Source: Paraglaciecola polaris LMG 21857 (GTDB lineage Bacteria > Pseudomonadota > Gammaproteobacteria > Enterobacterales > Alteromonadaceae). From it: 64,000 bases of DNA. This document shows, one piece after another, positions 7,818-17,262 of this stretch (position 1 is its first letter; each line of letters starts with the position of its first letter). A program made the position numbers and the translations under genes. The stretch is from contig NZ_BAER01000033.1 of the NCBI RefSeq assembly GCF_000315055.1, positions 1 through 64,000 of the forward strand, in the 5' to 3' direction. The notes below the pieces were generated by a model. The model was given only the letters and a program-made list of their open reading frames with translations. It had not been told where the DNA came from and ran no database searches.

Positions 7818-10043
7818 ATGACACAAAATATGAACAGGGTTGGAACTGTTCATCATACAAACAAACTCCCATTGAGGCGTATCATGCACAACAAAATAAA
7901 GTTATTTGCTAAATCTACCCTCGCGCTTTGCGTTAGTCTATCCCTTATTCCTGTGGTTCATGCTCAGGAGGATGAGCCCAGTACAAAGACAGGGCAAGCC
8001 AACAGCAAAGACATCGAAATCATCTCTATCTCAGCCCGTGGGCGAACAGAATCAATTCAATCTGTTCCTGACTCGGTCACCGCATTTTCCTCAGACATGA
8101 TTGAAAGTGCTCGTATTAGCAACTTTCAAGATGTTGCTGCCCTTACGCCAAACTTAACCCAGCTCGATAATTTTCGCCCGGGGCTCGCACGTATCTCCAT
8201 TCGTGGATTGATCACGCCCCAAGTGGGCGATCCACCACTTGCGTTTGTGGTAGACGGCGTAACGGCATCAGATCTGGAGTTTATCAATCAAGATCTAGTG
8301 GATGTTGAACGTATAGAAGTCATGCGCGGCGCCCAAGGTGCGTTATATGGTCGCGGAGCTGTGGGCGGCGCCGTTTTGATTACCACTAAACAGCCTATCG
8401 AAGAATTCGAAGGCAGCGTAAAAGGGTCTTATAGCAACGGCAATGCTTATCACCTCAGTGGCGTGTTATCAGGTTCCTTAAATGAAGAAGACACCGCCTA
8501 TTTTAGAGTCGGCGGGTACAGTAAAAGCAGCGACGGCCTTATCGATAACACCTTGTTAAATGATGAAGCTGACGCACTGGACGAAGACTCAATATTTGGT
8601 CAGTTGCAATTTGATTTATTCGACGACACTAGCCTAAATATTAAGGGCCGTTATACCACCAGCACTGCTGGTTTTGCTTACTATCAAGGCGTAACGGAAG
8701 ACAGCATTGAAGACTTTTCAATTCAGACTTCACAAAACATTAAAAATCGCGATGAGCGAGATGTTTACGAGATCAGCGCCAAACTCAGTCAGGATTATGA
8801 CTTAGGCACATTCGATTTTATTACTGCCTATAGCAAATCTGAGAATGAGCATTTCTATGACGGCGATTATTCGGCCGATGCAACATTTATCGATACCGAT
8901 GATTTTTTTCGAGCGCCCTTTGGAACCGCAGGTGAATTAGACGTTGAATCATTCACCGTTGAAAGCCGCTTTACATCCCAAAGCGAACAACCCTTGCGTT
9001 GGGCGGTTTCGTTGTTTTATCAAGACCGCCAGCGGGACAGCGTGGTCAGTTTTCTAGACGACTTTGCGGGCGATACACCGCGCACTCGCAGTGATTTTAG
9101 TGACGACGATATCTATCTTGTGATCGCCGATAACAACAGTAGCAAGGCTTGGGCGGTATCAGGGCAAGTTAACTATGACATCACTGAAAAACTGGAACTG
9201 ACCGGCGCCCTGCGCTTCGATCATGACAAGCGTGAATCGTTTGATCCTAATTTTGCAGATGACACCTTTGCCAAAAAAACCTTTTCCCAATCCCAACCTA
9301 AAGTCACCCTAGCTTATCAAGCCACGCCCAATGTATTGCTGTATTCGAGTTACTCAAAAGGGTTTAGAAGCGGCGGTTTTAACGAGCCAGCAGAAGGCAT
9401 CAGTCGAACATTCAATAAGGAAGTCTCTGATAGTATTGAAGCTGGCTTTAAAACCACCTTATTCGACAATTCAGTCACGTTAAACGGCGCGGTTTTTTCC
9501 ATTGCCCAAGACGATGCCCAGATGACTAAATTCAATGTCAGAACCTTTACCTTAGAAAACCTAGCCATTGATGAAGTTGACACCAAGGGAGCGGAACTGG
9601 AGGTAGCTGTGGCCGCGACAGATAATTTGGATATCCGCTTTAGTGCCGGTTACATTGATTCTGACATCAAGAAATTTGCACGCGATCCCTCTTTAGTTGG
9701 CGAAACCATGTTCTGGGTACCAGAGTACAACCTTACCTTGTCAGCAACCCATCATCATGAGTTAAACGATACTTGGACACTCACCTCAAGAGCATCACTG
9801 CAAGTTGACGGTCCTAAATCGTTTGATATTTCTGCCCCGCAGATACGTTCTTCGCAATATCGCTTCATTAACGCTGGGATCGGTATTAAATCAGAGGAAT
9901 GGACCTTGCAATTATTTGTCAAAAATCTTACTGATGAACGCACCATTGAAGATATATTCTTATTAGACGATGGGGTCACCGAATATGCACGCCAACCAAA
10001 CAAACCGCGCACCTACGGTATTGAAGCGTCATATCGCTTCTAG
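7818..10043 (+). CDS. TonB-dependent outer-membrane receptor
   Basis: Energised outer-membrane uptake channel. Plug domain about residues 65-190 (ESIQSVPDSVTAFSSDMI, RISIRGL, VDVERIEVMRGAQGALYGRG), then a 22-stranded barrel ending in an aromatic residue (GIEASYRF). Siderophore-type CirA/FepA-like in general form, but not necessarily for iron. Two starts have ribosome sites: ATG 7818 (GGAG) and ATG 7884 (GAGG). The second gives a clean signal peptide MHNKIKLFAKSTLALCVSLS..VHA, while the first adds 22 residues before it. A terminator follows. Gene order with a permease and DUF917 suggests a small nitrogenous substrate (inference). Confidence 0.92.
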   Translation: MTQNMNRVGTVHHTNKLPLRRIMHNKIKLFAKSTLALCVSLSLIPVVHAQEDEPSTKTGQANSKDIEIISISARGRTESIQSVPDSVTAFSSDMIESARISNFQDVAALTPNLTQLDNFRPGLARISIRGLITPQVGDPPLAFVVDGVTASDLEFINQDLVDVERIEVMRGAQGALYGRGAVGGAVLITTKQPIEEFEGSVKGSYSNGNAYHLSGVLSGSLNEEDTAYFRVGGYSKSSDGLIDNTLLNDEADALDEDSIFGQLQFDLFDDTSLNIKGRYTTSTAGFAYYQGVTEDSIEDFSIQTSQNIKNRDERDVYEISAKLSQDYDLGTFDFITAYSKSENEHFYDGDYSADATFIDTDDFFRAPFGTAGELDVESFTVESRFTSQSEQPLRWAVSLFYQDRQRDSVVSFLDDFAGDTPRTRSDFSDDDIYLVIADNNSSKAWAVSGQVNYDITEKLELTGALRFDHDKRESFDPNFADDTFAKKTFSQSQPKVTLAYQATPNVLLYSSYSKGFRSGGFNEPAEGISRTFNKEVSDSIEAGFKTTLFDNSVTLNGAVFSIAQDDAQMTKFNVRTFTLENLAIDEVDTKGAELEVAVAATDNLDIRFSAGYIDSDIKKFARDPSLVGETMFWVPEYNLTLSATHHHELNDTWTLTSRASLQVDGPKSFDISAPQIRSSQYRFINAGIGIKSEEWTLQLFVKNLTDERTIEDIFLLDDGVTEYARQPNKPRTYGIEASYRF

Positions 10044-10086
10044 TCCTGCATATATAGTCACCCTGAAATAAGCGATACACCTTTGC

Positions 10087-10110
10087 AGCCCCTTTTTGGG
10101 GCTCTCTTTT
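10087..10110 (+). terminator. Terminator after the TonB receptor
   Basis: AGCCCC-TTTTT-GGGGCT followed by CTCTTTT, 44 bases past the receptor stop and upstream of the permease gene. It may limit read-through rather than separate the genes completely. Confidence 0.7.
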
Positions 10111-10126
10111 ACATAGGCAGTAATAA

Positions 10127-11443
10127 ATGACAGATAAACACGCTCCCTTGCCAAACTCTGCGTTTGATGACTACGCCACTAGCCCTGTTCCGCAAAGTGA
10201 AACCGTCAACGGGATTGGCATCGGCATGATCAATGGCGGACTGGCTTTCGCGGTTCCTGGGCTTATCACTGGCATTCAGTTGGGTGGATCCCTAGGGTTA
10301 GAAAAAAGTATTTTTGCCTTTCTACTGGGTGGCTTTGCCTTGGCAATGCTCGGCACGGTTACCGGTTTAGTCGGCATGCATAACCGCTTTTCTTCTTGCA
10401 TGACGATCAAATTCGTCTTTGGTACCACAGGCGCCAACTTTATTAATCTCGCTTTCGTGGTTTCGTTACTCGGATGGTATGGGGTTAACGTGGATTTATT
10501 CAGCCAGGTCAGCCAACAATTTTTACTTAAATACGCTGGCGGCACACCTGACACTTGGCTGCTAGAGGTATTATTTGGTGTACTCATAACCGCCGTCACC
10601 ATATGGGGGTTTAAGGTTATTGAGCGTATTACCAACTTACTGGTACCCATATTGTTTGCCATCATTGTCTACTTATTGGTGCAAAGTATTGGTTACGCCA
10701 ACAGCCATGAAATTACGGCGATTACGCCGCAGACAATATCTTTGACCTTCGGTGAAGGTGTGTCTGCCGTGGTGGGCAGTTTTATTGTCAGCGTAGTATT
10801 AATGCCCGATTTTAGCCGTTATGCCGCTAAACCCATCGATACCGTTTATGCATCATTTTTACCATTTTTGCTCATCAATTCTTTTGTCTATGTGGTGTCA
10901 GCATTTGCTGGGATTGTGGTGGCAAATAGCGACATTCTTTCCGTCATGTTAGTACTCGGGCTTGGCGGGATGGCCTTTTTTTTATTGCTGGTATCGAGTT
11001 GCGTGACAAACGTCATTAACTTGTACAGCTGTGGTTTAGGGTTAATGGCTGTCTTTCCCAAATTTAAAGAATGGCAATGGATCATCGTCGCTGGGATATT
11101 GGGCGCAGTAGTGGCTTCGTTCAATGTATTGGACAACTTTACGAATTTCTTGTTTGGCTTGTCGATTATCTTTACCCCGGTGGCCGCTATTTACGTCGTT
11201 GATTTTTTCTTGATCAGGCAATCACGTAAGTACCAACTGGCCAGTTTGCAACGGGATCAAAATATCAATTATCGTGCGCTCATTGCTTGGTTAATTGGCA
11301 TATGCACGTCTTTTTTGTCAAATCATGGCTGGTTAACGATCACGACCATAGAAGTCTTCGATGCCATGCTCGTTACCCTGCCAGTTTATTACTTACTATC
11401 GCGTAGCAAAATTCGCCGCAAGCGCCCTGAAGTGGCGAAATAA
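10127..11443 (+). CDS. NCS1 family permease (cytosine permease type)
   Basis: Inner-membrane importer of nucleobases, hydantoins or related heterocycles (CodB/Mhp1/PucI superfamily). 438 aa with about 12 hydrophobic helices. Early glycine-rich helices (GIGIGMINGGLAFAVPGLITG), the conserved SSCMTIKFVFGTTGAN segment of helix 3, and MPDFSRYAAKP near the middle are family features. AGGCAG lies upstream of the ATG. Placed between the TonB receptor and DUF917 genes, it probably carries the same compound across the inner membrane (inference). Confidence 0.85.
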   Translation: MTDKHAPLPNSAFDDYATSPVPQSETVNGIGIGMINGGLAFAVPGLITGIQLGGSLGLEKSIFAFLLGGFALAMLGTVTGLVGMHNRFSSCMTIKFVFGTTGANFINLAFVVSLLGWYGVNVDLFSQVSQQFLLKYAGGTPDTWLLEVLFGVLITAVTIWGFKVIERITNLLVPILFAIIVYLLVQSIGYANSHEITAITPQTISLTFGEGVSAVVGSFIVSVVLMPDFSRYAAKPIDTVYASFLPFLLINSFVYVVSAFAGIVVANSDILSVMLVLGLGGMAFFLLLVSSCVTNVINLYSCGLGLMAVFPKFKEWQWIIVAGILGAVVASFNVLDNFTNFLFGLSIIFTPVAAIYVVDFFLIRQSRKYQLASLQRDQNINYRALIAWLIGICTSFLSNHGWLTITTIEVFDAMLVTLPVYYLLSRSKIRRKRPEVAK

Positions 11444-11599
11444 CATTTTGTGTTTAGCCAAAATTCAAACGTTTGTTCGTCATAACGAAGTATTCGTCCG
11501 TAAATAAATTTTGCGTTGTGGTTAACATTTCAACGACGAATTAAACGCAGTATCCGCTCACTGTTCGACCAGCAGTTGGGATAAAACAAGGTAAAAACG

Positions 11600-12736
11600 A
11601 TGAAAGAGTTAACGCGTGAAGATATATCCGATATTTTATATGGCTGCGCCATTCTTGGTACAGGTGGCGGCGGTGAACTCAGTGAAGGTTTTGGTTATAT
11701 AGATGCAGCCATTGCCGCAGGTAAAACCTTTACTTTAGTCGATTTAGCAGAGGTACCAGCCGGACAAAAACTATGCACCCCTTATATGTTAGGTGCATTA
11801 ACCCCCATTTCAGCAAGCGAAGAACAAGAATACTCAGCCCTGCCCAGAACGAACACAGTTCCTATGCTAGCGGCTTACGAACGCCTTAAAGCACTCACAG
11901 GGGATGACTATTACGGCACCATATGCTGTGAACTCGGCGGCGCAAACACCGCTATTTCGTTCTATCTTGCCGCAATGAGCGGAGGCTTTATTATCGATGC
12001 GGACCCTGCCGGACGCGCCGTACCGGAAATCACTCATTCAACCTATTATTTTAACGGTTTGCCCGCAGCCCCCATAGTGGCCGCCAATGAATTTGGTGAA
12101 TGTTTTGTGTGCGAAAATGTGGTCGATGATTTACGCGCCGAACGTGTAGTGCGCGCGCTTGCGATGGTTAGTCGAAATGACATCGCCGCCATTGATCACG
12201 CATTACCGGTAGAGCAACTTAAAGGTGCAGTCATTCCTGGCACGATCAGCAAGGCGTTGAAAATCGGTCAAACTTATCGCTTAGCCGTTGCCGAAAAGCG
12301 CGATATCGCCGACGCCATCGCCCACAGTGGTAACGGCTACGTCGCTTTTCGCGGTCAGGTTAATCATTTTGATTTTACGACTGAAAATGGCTTTACACTA
12401 GGAACAATAGACATACAAGGAGAAGGACAGTACAGCGGCTCAACTTATGCTATTGAAGTTAAAAATGAAAATTTATTGGCGCGCATCAATGGCGAGATTG
12501 ACGTCACAATTCCGGACCTGATTTGTTGTCTCGATCTTGATGAAAATGTGCCTATCACTAACCCCAATCATAAAATAGGAATGAATATAGCCGTAGTCAT
12601 TTTACCTGCTCCCAAAGAATTCACTGGCGAAAAAGGCCTCGCCGCTTTTGGCCCTGCGTACCTAGGGTTAGCTGATGCATACCGCTGTGCAGTAACTCGC
12701 CACTTTGCTCAGCGGGCTAACACACTAGAAGCCTGA
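11600..12736 (+). CDS. DUF917 (S-methyl-thiohydantoin desulfurase-like) protein
   Basis: 378 aa, cytosolic. The N-terminal GCAILGTGGGGELSEGF, then CCELGGANTAIS, FIIDADPAGRAVPE, and a C-terminal CLDLDENVPITN..IGMNIAVVILPAP are hallmarks of DUF917. A characterised member removes the sulfur substituent from an S-methyl thiohydantoin in S-methyl-ergothioneine breakdown; other members lie beside hydantoinase/oxoprolinase genes. No urocanase-like or hydantoinase gene is in this window, so the substrate here is unknown. AAGG lies before the start. A strong hairpin follows the stop. Confidence 0.8.
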   Translation: MKELTREDISDILYGCAILGTGGGGELSEGFGYIDAAIAAGKTFTLVDLAEVPAGQKLCTPYMLGALTPISASEEQEYSALPRTNTVPMLAAYERLKALTGDDYYGTICCELGGANTAISFYLAAMSGGFIIDADPAGRAVPEITHSTYYFNGLPAAPIVAANEFGECFVCENVVDDLRAERVVRALAMVSRNDIAAIDHALPVEQLKGAVIPGTISKALKIGQTYRLAVAEKRDIADAIAHSGNGYVAFRGQVNHFDFTTENGFTLGTIDIQGEGQYSGSTYAIEVKNENLLARINGEIDVTIPDLICCLDLDENVPITNPNHKIGMNIAVVILPAPKEFTGEKGLAAFGPAYLGLADAYRCAVTRHFAQRANTLEA

Positions 12737-12745
12737 ACCATACAA

Positions 12746-12775
12746 GTCAAAAGCAGCCTTGACGCTGCTTTTGAC
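12746..12775 (+). terminator. Hairpin terminator after the DUF917 gene
   Basis: A 12-bp perfect stem GTCAAAAGCAGC/GCTGCTTTTGAC with a 6-nt loop, 10 bases after the stop. There is no long T run after it. The remainder of the gap to 13081 shows no gene. Confidence 0.6.
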
Positions 12776-13081
12776 CCTTATACCTATTAACAACAGGCAC
12801 CTTTGAACTGCCAAGCAATATTAGTCCACAGTCTAGAATCCTAACCAGACAACCCCAAGAGTGCGAACAAGACATTCTGGTTTGTGCTTTACCCCTAACA
12901 CGTACGCCATTTACCCTTTGATACTTCGCCTAGGCTCAACCCGTCAACATTCTTTAGCAATGAAAACCATTCATTAAGTAAACCTTAATAATCTGCGCGC
13001 ATGCTGCTTTTAACAAAAATGCAACAGTCAAGTTGACAGGGTATTTATGGCCGTCGTAACGAATATAATTAGGTGTACCCA

Positions 13082-14767
13082 ATGGTGAATAAACACGCTT
13101 ATCTAACCCTTACGGGCGTTATCGCACTATTCCCTGGTACATTGGTACATGCAGCCTCAGTGATCCTAGCCGATTGCCCAGCGTTTACCGCCAATGAAAA
13201 TGATGCACAGAAGCAGCTTAAAACGCCGGAACTCATCGCCAGTACGATCAGCATTGATACCCAAGCAATTTTTGATACCCGTGCTCAAGACACGATGGCC
13301 ATACACCGCTTTGCCAATTGGATGCACTATGACACCCGAGAAAGCGTGGTAAAACGCTTGCTGCCCTTTGCACCAGGACAGAAAATTACCGAATACGAAT
13401 TAGCCGAAGCAGAACGCATTCTGCGCAGTGAAAGTTATTTACGGGATGCCAAGGTAACCGCCGAACCAGATTGTGATGGCAATTATCACGTCAAGGTAAC
13501 GACTTGGGATAACTGGTCTTTACTGCCCACTTTTAGTTTTGGCCGCAAGGGCGGAGAAAACAAGCTCGCGCTAGGCTTTGAGGAAGACAACCTATTGGGC
13601 ACAGGAATACGCACCACAGTGCGCTATAAAACAGATGACCAGCGTTCAGGTTATCAAGTTGATTTCAGATCTCCTGTGCCTTATTTATCCCATGCCACTA
13701 TATCCACCCGCTTGATGGATAATGACGACGGCCAGTTGGTTCAACTGATACTGGATGATCCATTTTACCAAAGTTCAACCCAGCATATGTTCAATGTGCA
13801 TTACGAGAGCGATCAGCGCATCGAACGCCTTTACCAAAATGGCGGAACCCGCAACCGATTTGCCCTAGATCATGATTTCAAGCAATTAACCTACGGTTGG
13901 TTGCTGCACAATGACCAACAAAGCGGCCATTACGGCGACGTGCTGCGGTTAACTGCGGGGATCACTCAGGATTCCACCCAGTTTACCTTACCCGAGTTTG
14001 AGCGGGCAGCTTCAGAACCGCTGTTTTTACCCGAAGATAGGGATTACCTATATCCTTGGTTAGGGTTGGAATACCGGCAAGCCGAATTCAAAGTGATGTC
14101 GAATGTCTACCTGATTGAGCAAAATGAGGATCTTAACTTAGGCTGGCATCACAGTGTGCGTGTTGGGGTTGATATGAACACCAATCAAACCGATTCCCGC
14201 CTGTTTCATTTAGACTTTAGCAGCGATAAAGGCTATCAGTGGCAAAATTATTTGCTGTTACTGTCAGTTCAAGGCCAAAGTGTTTTTGATGGCGACCAGC
14301 ATAATCAGTTGAAACTGGCAGCGAGCGCAGAACATTTTTACCGCATAGACGATACGTGGTCATTGTATAGCAAACAAAGTCTGGTGACGTCTGCCCAGCA
14401 GTTTCGCGATCAACCTGTGGTCATAGGGGGCGACACCGGTGCCCGGGGTTATCCTTTGCAATATCAACACGGCGAGCATAGTGCATTGCTCAATGCAGAA
14501 ATACGCGTATACCCCAAATACAATCTATACAAGTTATTCGATGTGGGTATGGTCGCTTTTGCCGATGTAGGCCGAGCGTGGGGCGGACAAGCAGCCATGC
14601 TGAATGAATCTGACTCAATATTATCAAGTGTCGGCATAGGTGCGCGTATTTACGCCAGTCGTTCAAGCCACCGTAATGTTATTCATATTGATATCGCAAA
14701 ACCTTTGCTCAGTTCAGCATTTGTCGACAGTTGGGAGTGGCGCCTACAAGTTAAAAATAGTTTTTAA
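13082..14767 (+). CDS. Omp85 (BamA/TamA) superfamily outer-membrane protein
   Basis: 561 aa from ATG 13082 (AGGTG six bases upstream; a GTG three codons earlier is less likely). Signal peptide about 1-25 (ends GTLVHAA). One POTRA-like domain at about 95-145 (PGQKITEYELAEAERILRSE), then a 16-strand barrel. The Omp85 loop-6 signature appears as GGDTGARGYPLQYQHGE (the VRGY/F motif). Too short and with too few POTRA domains to be BamA or TamA; perhaps a ShlB/patatin-associated-like relative. It may insert or export an outer-membrane or surface protein or lipid. No partner gene is adjacent. Confidence 0.8.
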   Translation: MVNKHAYLTLTGVIALFPGTLVHAASVILADCPAFTANENDAQKQLKTPELIASTISIDTQAIFDTRAQDTMAIHRFANWMHYDTRESVVKRLLPFAPGQKITEYELAEAERILRSESYLRDAKVTAEPDCDGNYHVKVTTWDNWSLLPTFSFGRKGGENKLALGFEEDNLLGTGIRTTVRYKTDDQRSGYQVDFRSPVPYLSHATISTRLMDNDDGQLVQLILDDPFYQSSTQHMFNVHYESDQRIERLYQNGGTRNRFALDHDFKQLTYGWLLHNDQQSGHYGDVLRLTAGITQDSTQFTLPEFERAASEPLFLPEDRDYLYPWLGLEYRQAEFKVMSNVYLIEQNEDLNLGWHHSVRVGVDMNTNQTDSRLFHLDFSSDKGYQWQNYLLLLSVQGQSVFDGDQHNQLKLAASAEHFYRIDDTWSLYSKQSLVTSAQQFRDQPVVIGGDTGARGYPLQYQHGEHSALLNAEIRVYPKYNLYKLFDVGMVAFADVGRAWGGQAAMLNESDSILSSVGIGARIYASRSSHRNVIHIDIAKPLLSSAFVDSWEWRLQVKNSF

Positions 14768-14800
14768 TCGTGCCCAGCCCCGATGCAATGATTATTACCC

Positions 14801-14836
14801 GAATGTTATCCATGTATTCCCATATGGATAACATTC
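14801..14836. terminator. Symmetrical hairpin between convergent genes
   Basis: A 13-bp perfect inverted repeat GAATGTTATCCAT/ATGGATAACATTC with a 10-nt loop between the Omp85 gene and rsuA. It lacks T runs, so it may act as an mRNA 3' end or bidirectional barrier. Confidence 0.5.
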
Positions 14837-14843
14837 CTGTGCA

Positions 14844-15530
14844 CTAAGGGATTAAATTGCGCCATTCACCTTCTGCCAAGTCACCCAGACAATAGGCACC
14901 AAACTCTTCTCTATGCAGGGTATCAACGTAATATCCGCACGCGGCAAACATGCGTCTAACTTGATGGTACTTTCCTTCATTTAGCGTGACGTTAGCCATG
15001 TTTTCGCCGATTATTTCTATCTTTGCCGGTAAACATTGCTCTTCTCCGTCACCTAACATGACACCTTTAGCAAATTCATTGACAATATTTTCCTCCAGCG
15101 GTCTATCCACACTGACCACGTATAACTTATCCACGTGATTTTTAGGCGATGTGAGCTGATGCACTAACTTGGTGTCGTCGGTGACTAATATAAGCCCTGT
15201 GGTATCTTTATCTAGACGACCTACACTCACAACCTTGGGATTGCGCGCCTCCCAGCGACTCGGTAGTAGATCATAAATGCGGCTGCCTTCGTTGTTATCA
15301 TGACTGCAAACATAACCTTCGGGTTTATTAAGCATTACCAAGATCCCGTCTGGCATATCTAACGGTGCACCGTCGACTAAAACATTAGCAGGATCGACTT
15401 TTAGCGAAGCACTTTTTGTAATCTCGCCTGCCACACGTACCCGTTTGTCTTTGAGGAAGTAACGGGCTTCTTTGCGGCTGCAATAACCTAAATTACTCAG
15501 TAGTTGATCGAGACGTTTAAGGGTGGGCAT
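14844..15530 (-). CDS. rsuA: 16S rRNA pseudouridine(516) synthase RsuA
   Basis: Isomerises U516 of 16S rRNA to pseudouridine. 228 aa, family length about 231. N-terminal S4-like RNA-binding domain (RLDQLLSNLGYCSRKEARYF, residues 6-65), then the catalytic domain with LNKPEGYVCSHD and the catalytic-Asp motif GRLDKDTTGLIL. The C-terminal EGKYHQVRRMFAACG is also typical. The close match LNKPxGYVCS and LHRE with E. coli RsuA favours RsuA over RluB/E/F. Convergent with the Omp85 gene. The 265-bp space upstream (15531-15795) contains no gene I can support. Confidence 0.9.
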   Translation of the reverse strand: MPTLKRLDQLLSNLGYCSRKEARYFLKDKRVRVAGEITKSASLKVDPANVLVDGAPLDMPDGILVMLNKPEGYVCSHDNNEGSRIYDLLPSRWEARNPKVVSVGRLDKDTTGLILVTDDTKLVHQLTSPKNHVDKLYVVSVDRPLEENIVNEFAKGVMLGDGEEQCLPAKIEIIGENMANVTLNEGKYHQVRRMFAACGYYVDTLHREEFGAYCLGDLAEGEWRNLIP

Positions 15531-15795
15531 AGTTAGTCCTAATTAGGGTAAAACATGGGTGTGCCAGGGCAGCTGATAACACAAGGTACTGCCGGTAAAA
15601 CAACAAAAATCAGTGAGCGCGAGAGTATGCCATACCGAGGTGGATTTCCAAACCGTGATGATGGAACGTTATACAGAATGTATGACCTGTTAAATTATTT
15701 GTCGGGTCTGTTGGTTTTAATAAACGGGCATAGCTCAGGTCTGTGCGTCACCCGCTAGACAGGATGTGCTAGGAAGTGTTTGCCCCCTGTGAGCA

Positions 15796-17262
15796 CTACT
15801 CTATAATTTGACTTTTACGCCCTAACGCTTTTTCTAATTGGGCCTGGTAAAGCTGTTGATAAAATGCTGCACGGCGGACTTTATAGGGCTCGTTTTGCAA
15901 TAGAATATTTTCTTTATTTTCCTTGTTCCAATCGTTCCACAGTGCGGCAAGTTTGGCTTGTTGCTCGGGCATTTTGCCGTTTAGGTTAGTCGCCTCGTAA
16001 GGGTCAGCTTGCATGTCAAAAAAGCTTTTACCCACACCGGGCAGCGGTTGATTTAGATATTTAAAATCAGGGGTACGAACCGCCCATAAGTCGCTGGCCT
16101 CTTCTAAGCGCCAAAACAAGGCAAGATGCGGTGATTGGAGGTTTTCTCCTCGAATGTAAGGCAGTAAGTTTACCCCATCTAATTTGGCATCATGTACATC
16201 CGCTCCAGCTAAACCAAGGGATGTCGCGGCGATATCAAGGGATGATACTAGGCCATCGAACTGACCCTTGTTGCCAAAACCGGCCGGCCAGTGGGCAATA
16301 AAGGGCACATGCACCCCTCCTTCAGTTAAACTGACTTTACCGCGTCTAAAGGGTTTGTTGCTGGCCCAGTTCGAGTTTGGCATCCAAGATTCAGGATACA
16401 CACCGCCATTGTCGGATAAAAAGAAAATCAGCGTATTTTCAAACTTACCACTTTGCTTTAGGCCGTTAACTAACCTACCTATACCTTGATCCATAGAGTC
16501 AACCATGGCGGCATAGGTCCTACGATTGATATCCTCGATATGTTGATATTTTGCTAAGTCTTTTTGTGTTGCCTCTAAGGGCTGGTGGGGCGCATTATAA
16601 GCTACATACATCATAAACGGCTGGGATGTCGTCATAGCAAACTCGGCTGCTTCTTTACTGATAGCCGTTGTTAAGTACTCGTTTAATTGGGCGGGTTTAC
16701 CATTTCGCGACAAGGGAATACTGTATTCTTCATTACTCACTTTCACCGACTCAGGGAAATAGTCATGCCCACCACCGAGGAAGCCATAAAAATAATCAAA
16801 GCCTCGGTTATTTGGATGGAAATTAGGATGCGAGCCCATATGCCATTTGCCTATTACGGCCGTTTTATAACCCGCTTTTTGCATTCGTTTCGCAAACGTG
16901 GGTTCGTCAACTGGCAAGCCCATGAAGGGATCATCTGGAGAATGTGCGGCGTTAATTTCCATGCCAAAGCGCGCTTGATAACGTCCTGTTAACAAACCTG
17001 CTCGGGACGGCCCGCAATAGGGATGAGTCACGTAAGCATTACTGAACACCACACCCTTGTGTGCCAAGGCATCAATATTAGGCGTTTTGATTTCACGTGA
17101 GCCGGTAAACCCTAAATCGCCATAGCCTAAATCATCAGCCAATATCACTATTATATTTGGTCTGGAGTCTGCTTTAGTTTGGCCAGCATATGCCACGCTG
17201 GTTGCTAACAAAGTGCTTAAACATAAGCACTTTGCTGCGAGAATTAATGCACTGAATTTCAT
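15796..17262 (-). CDS. Sulfatase (S1 family, Cys-type), second of pair
   Basis: Hydrolyses sulfate esters, probably on algal polysaccharide oligomers. 488 aa with a signal peptide (about 1-26, ends SVAYA). Metal site [13 protein letters not shown]; formylglycine motif [12 protein letters not shown] with Cys as the residue to be converted by FGE or anSME (no such enzyme is in the window). Further family motifs are GKWHMG, and [11 protein letters not shown]. The start ATG overlaps the stop of the upstream sulfatase gene (ATGA), so translation is coupled. Substrate is not readable; adjacent GH3 suggests a sulfated glycan containing beta-linked sugars. Confidence 0.92.
   Translation of the reverse strand: MKFSALILAAKCLCLSTLLATSVAYAGQTKADSRPNIIVILADDLGYGDLGFTGSREIKTPNIDALAHKGVVFSNAYVTHPYCGPSRAGLLTGRYQARFGMEINAAHSPDDPFMGLPVDEPTFAKRMQKAGYKTAVIGKWHMGSHPNFHPNNRGFDYFYGFLGGGHDYFPESVKVSNEEYSIPLSRNGKPAQLNEYLTTAISKEAAEFAMTTSQPFMMYVAYNAPHQPLEATQKDLAKYQHIEDINRRTYAAMVDSMDQGIGRLVNGLKQSGKFENTLIFFLSDNGGVYPESWMPNSNWASNKPFRRGKVSLTEGGVHVPFIAHWPAGFGNKGQFDGLVSSLDIAATSLGLAGADVHDAKLDGVNLLPYIRGENLQSPHLALFWRLEEASDLWAVRTPDFKYLNQPLPGVGKSFFDMQADPYEATNLNGKMPEQQAKLAALWNDWNKENKENILLQNEPYKVRRAAFYQQLYQAQLEKALGRKSQIIE

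Noticed and set aside
15555-15758. 67-codon frame between rsuA and the sulfatases
   Set aside because: Poor start context, no motif, unlikely residue use.
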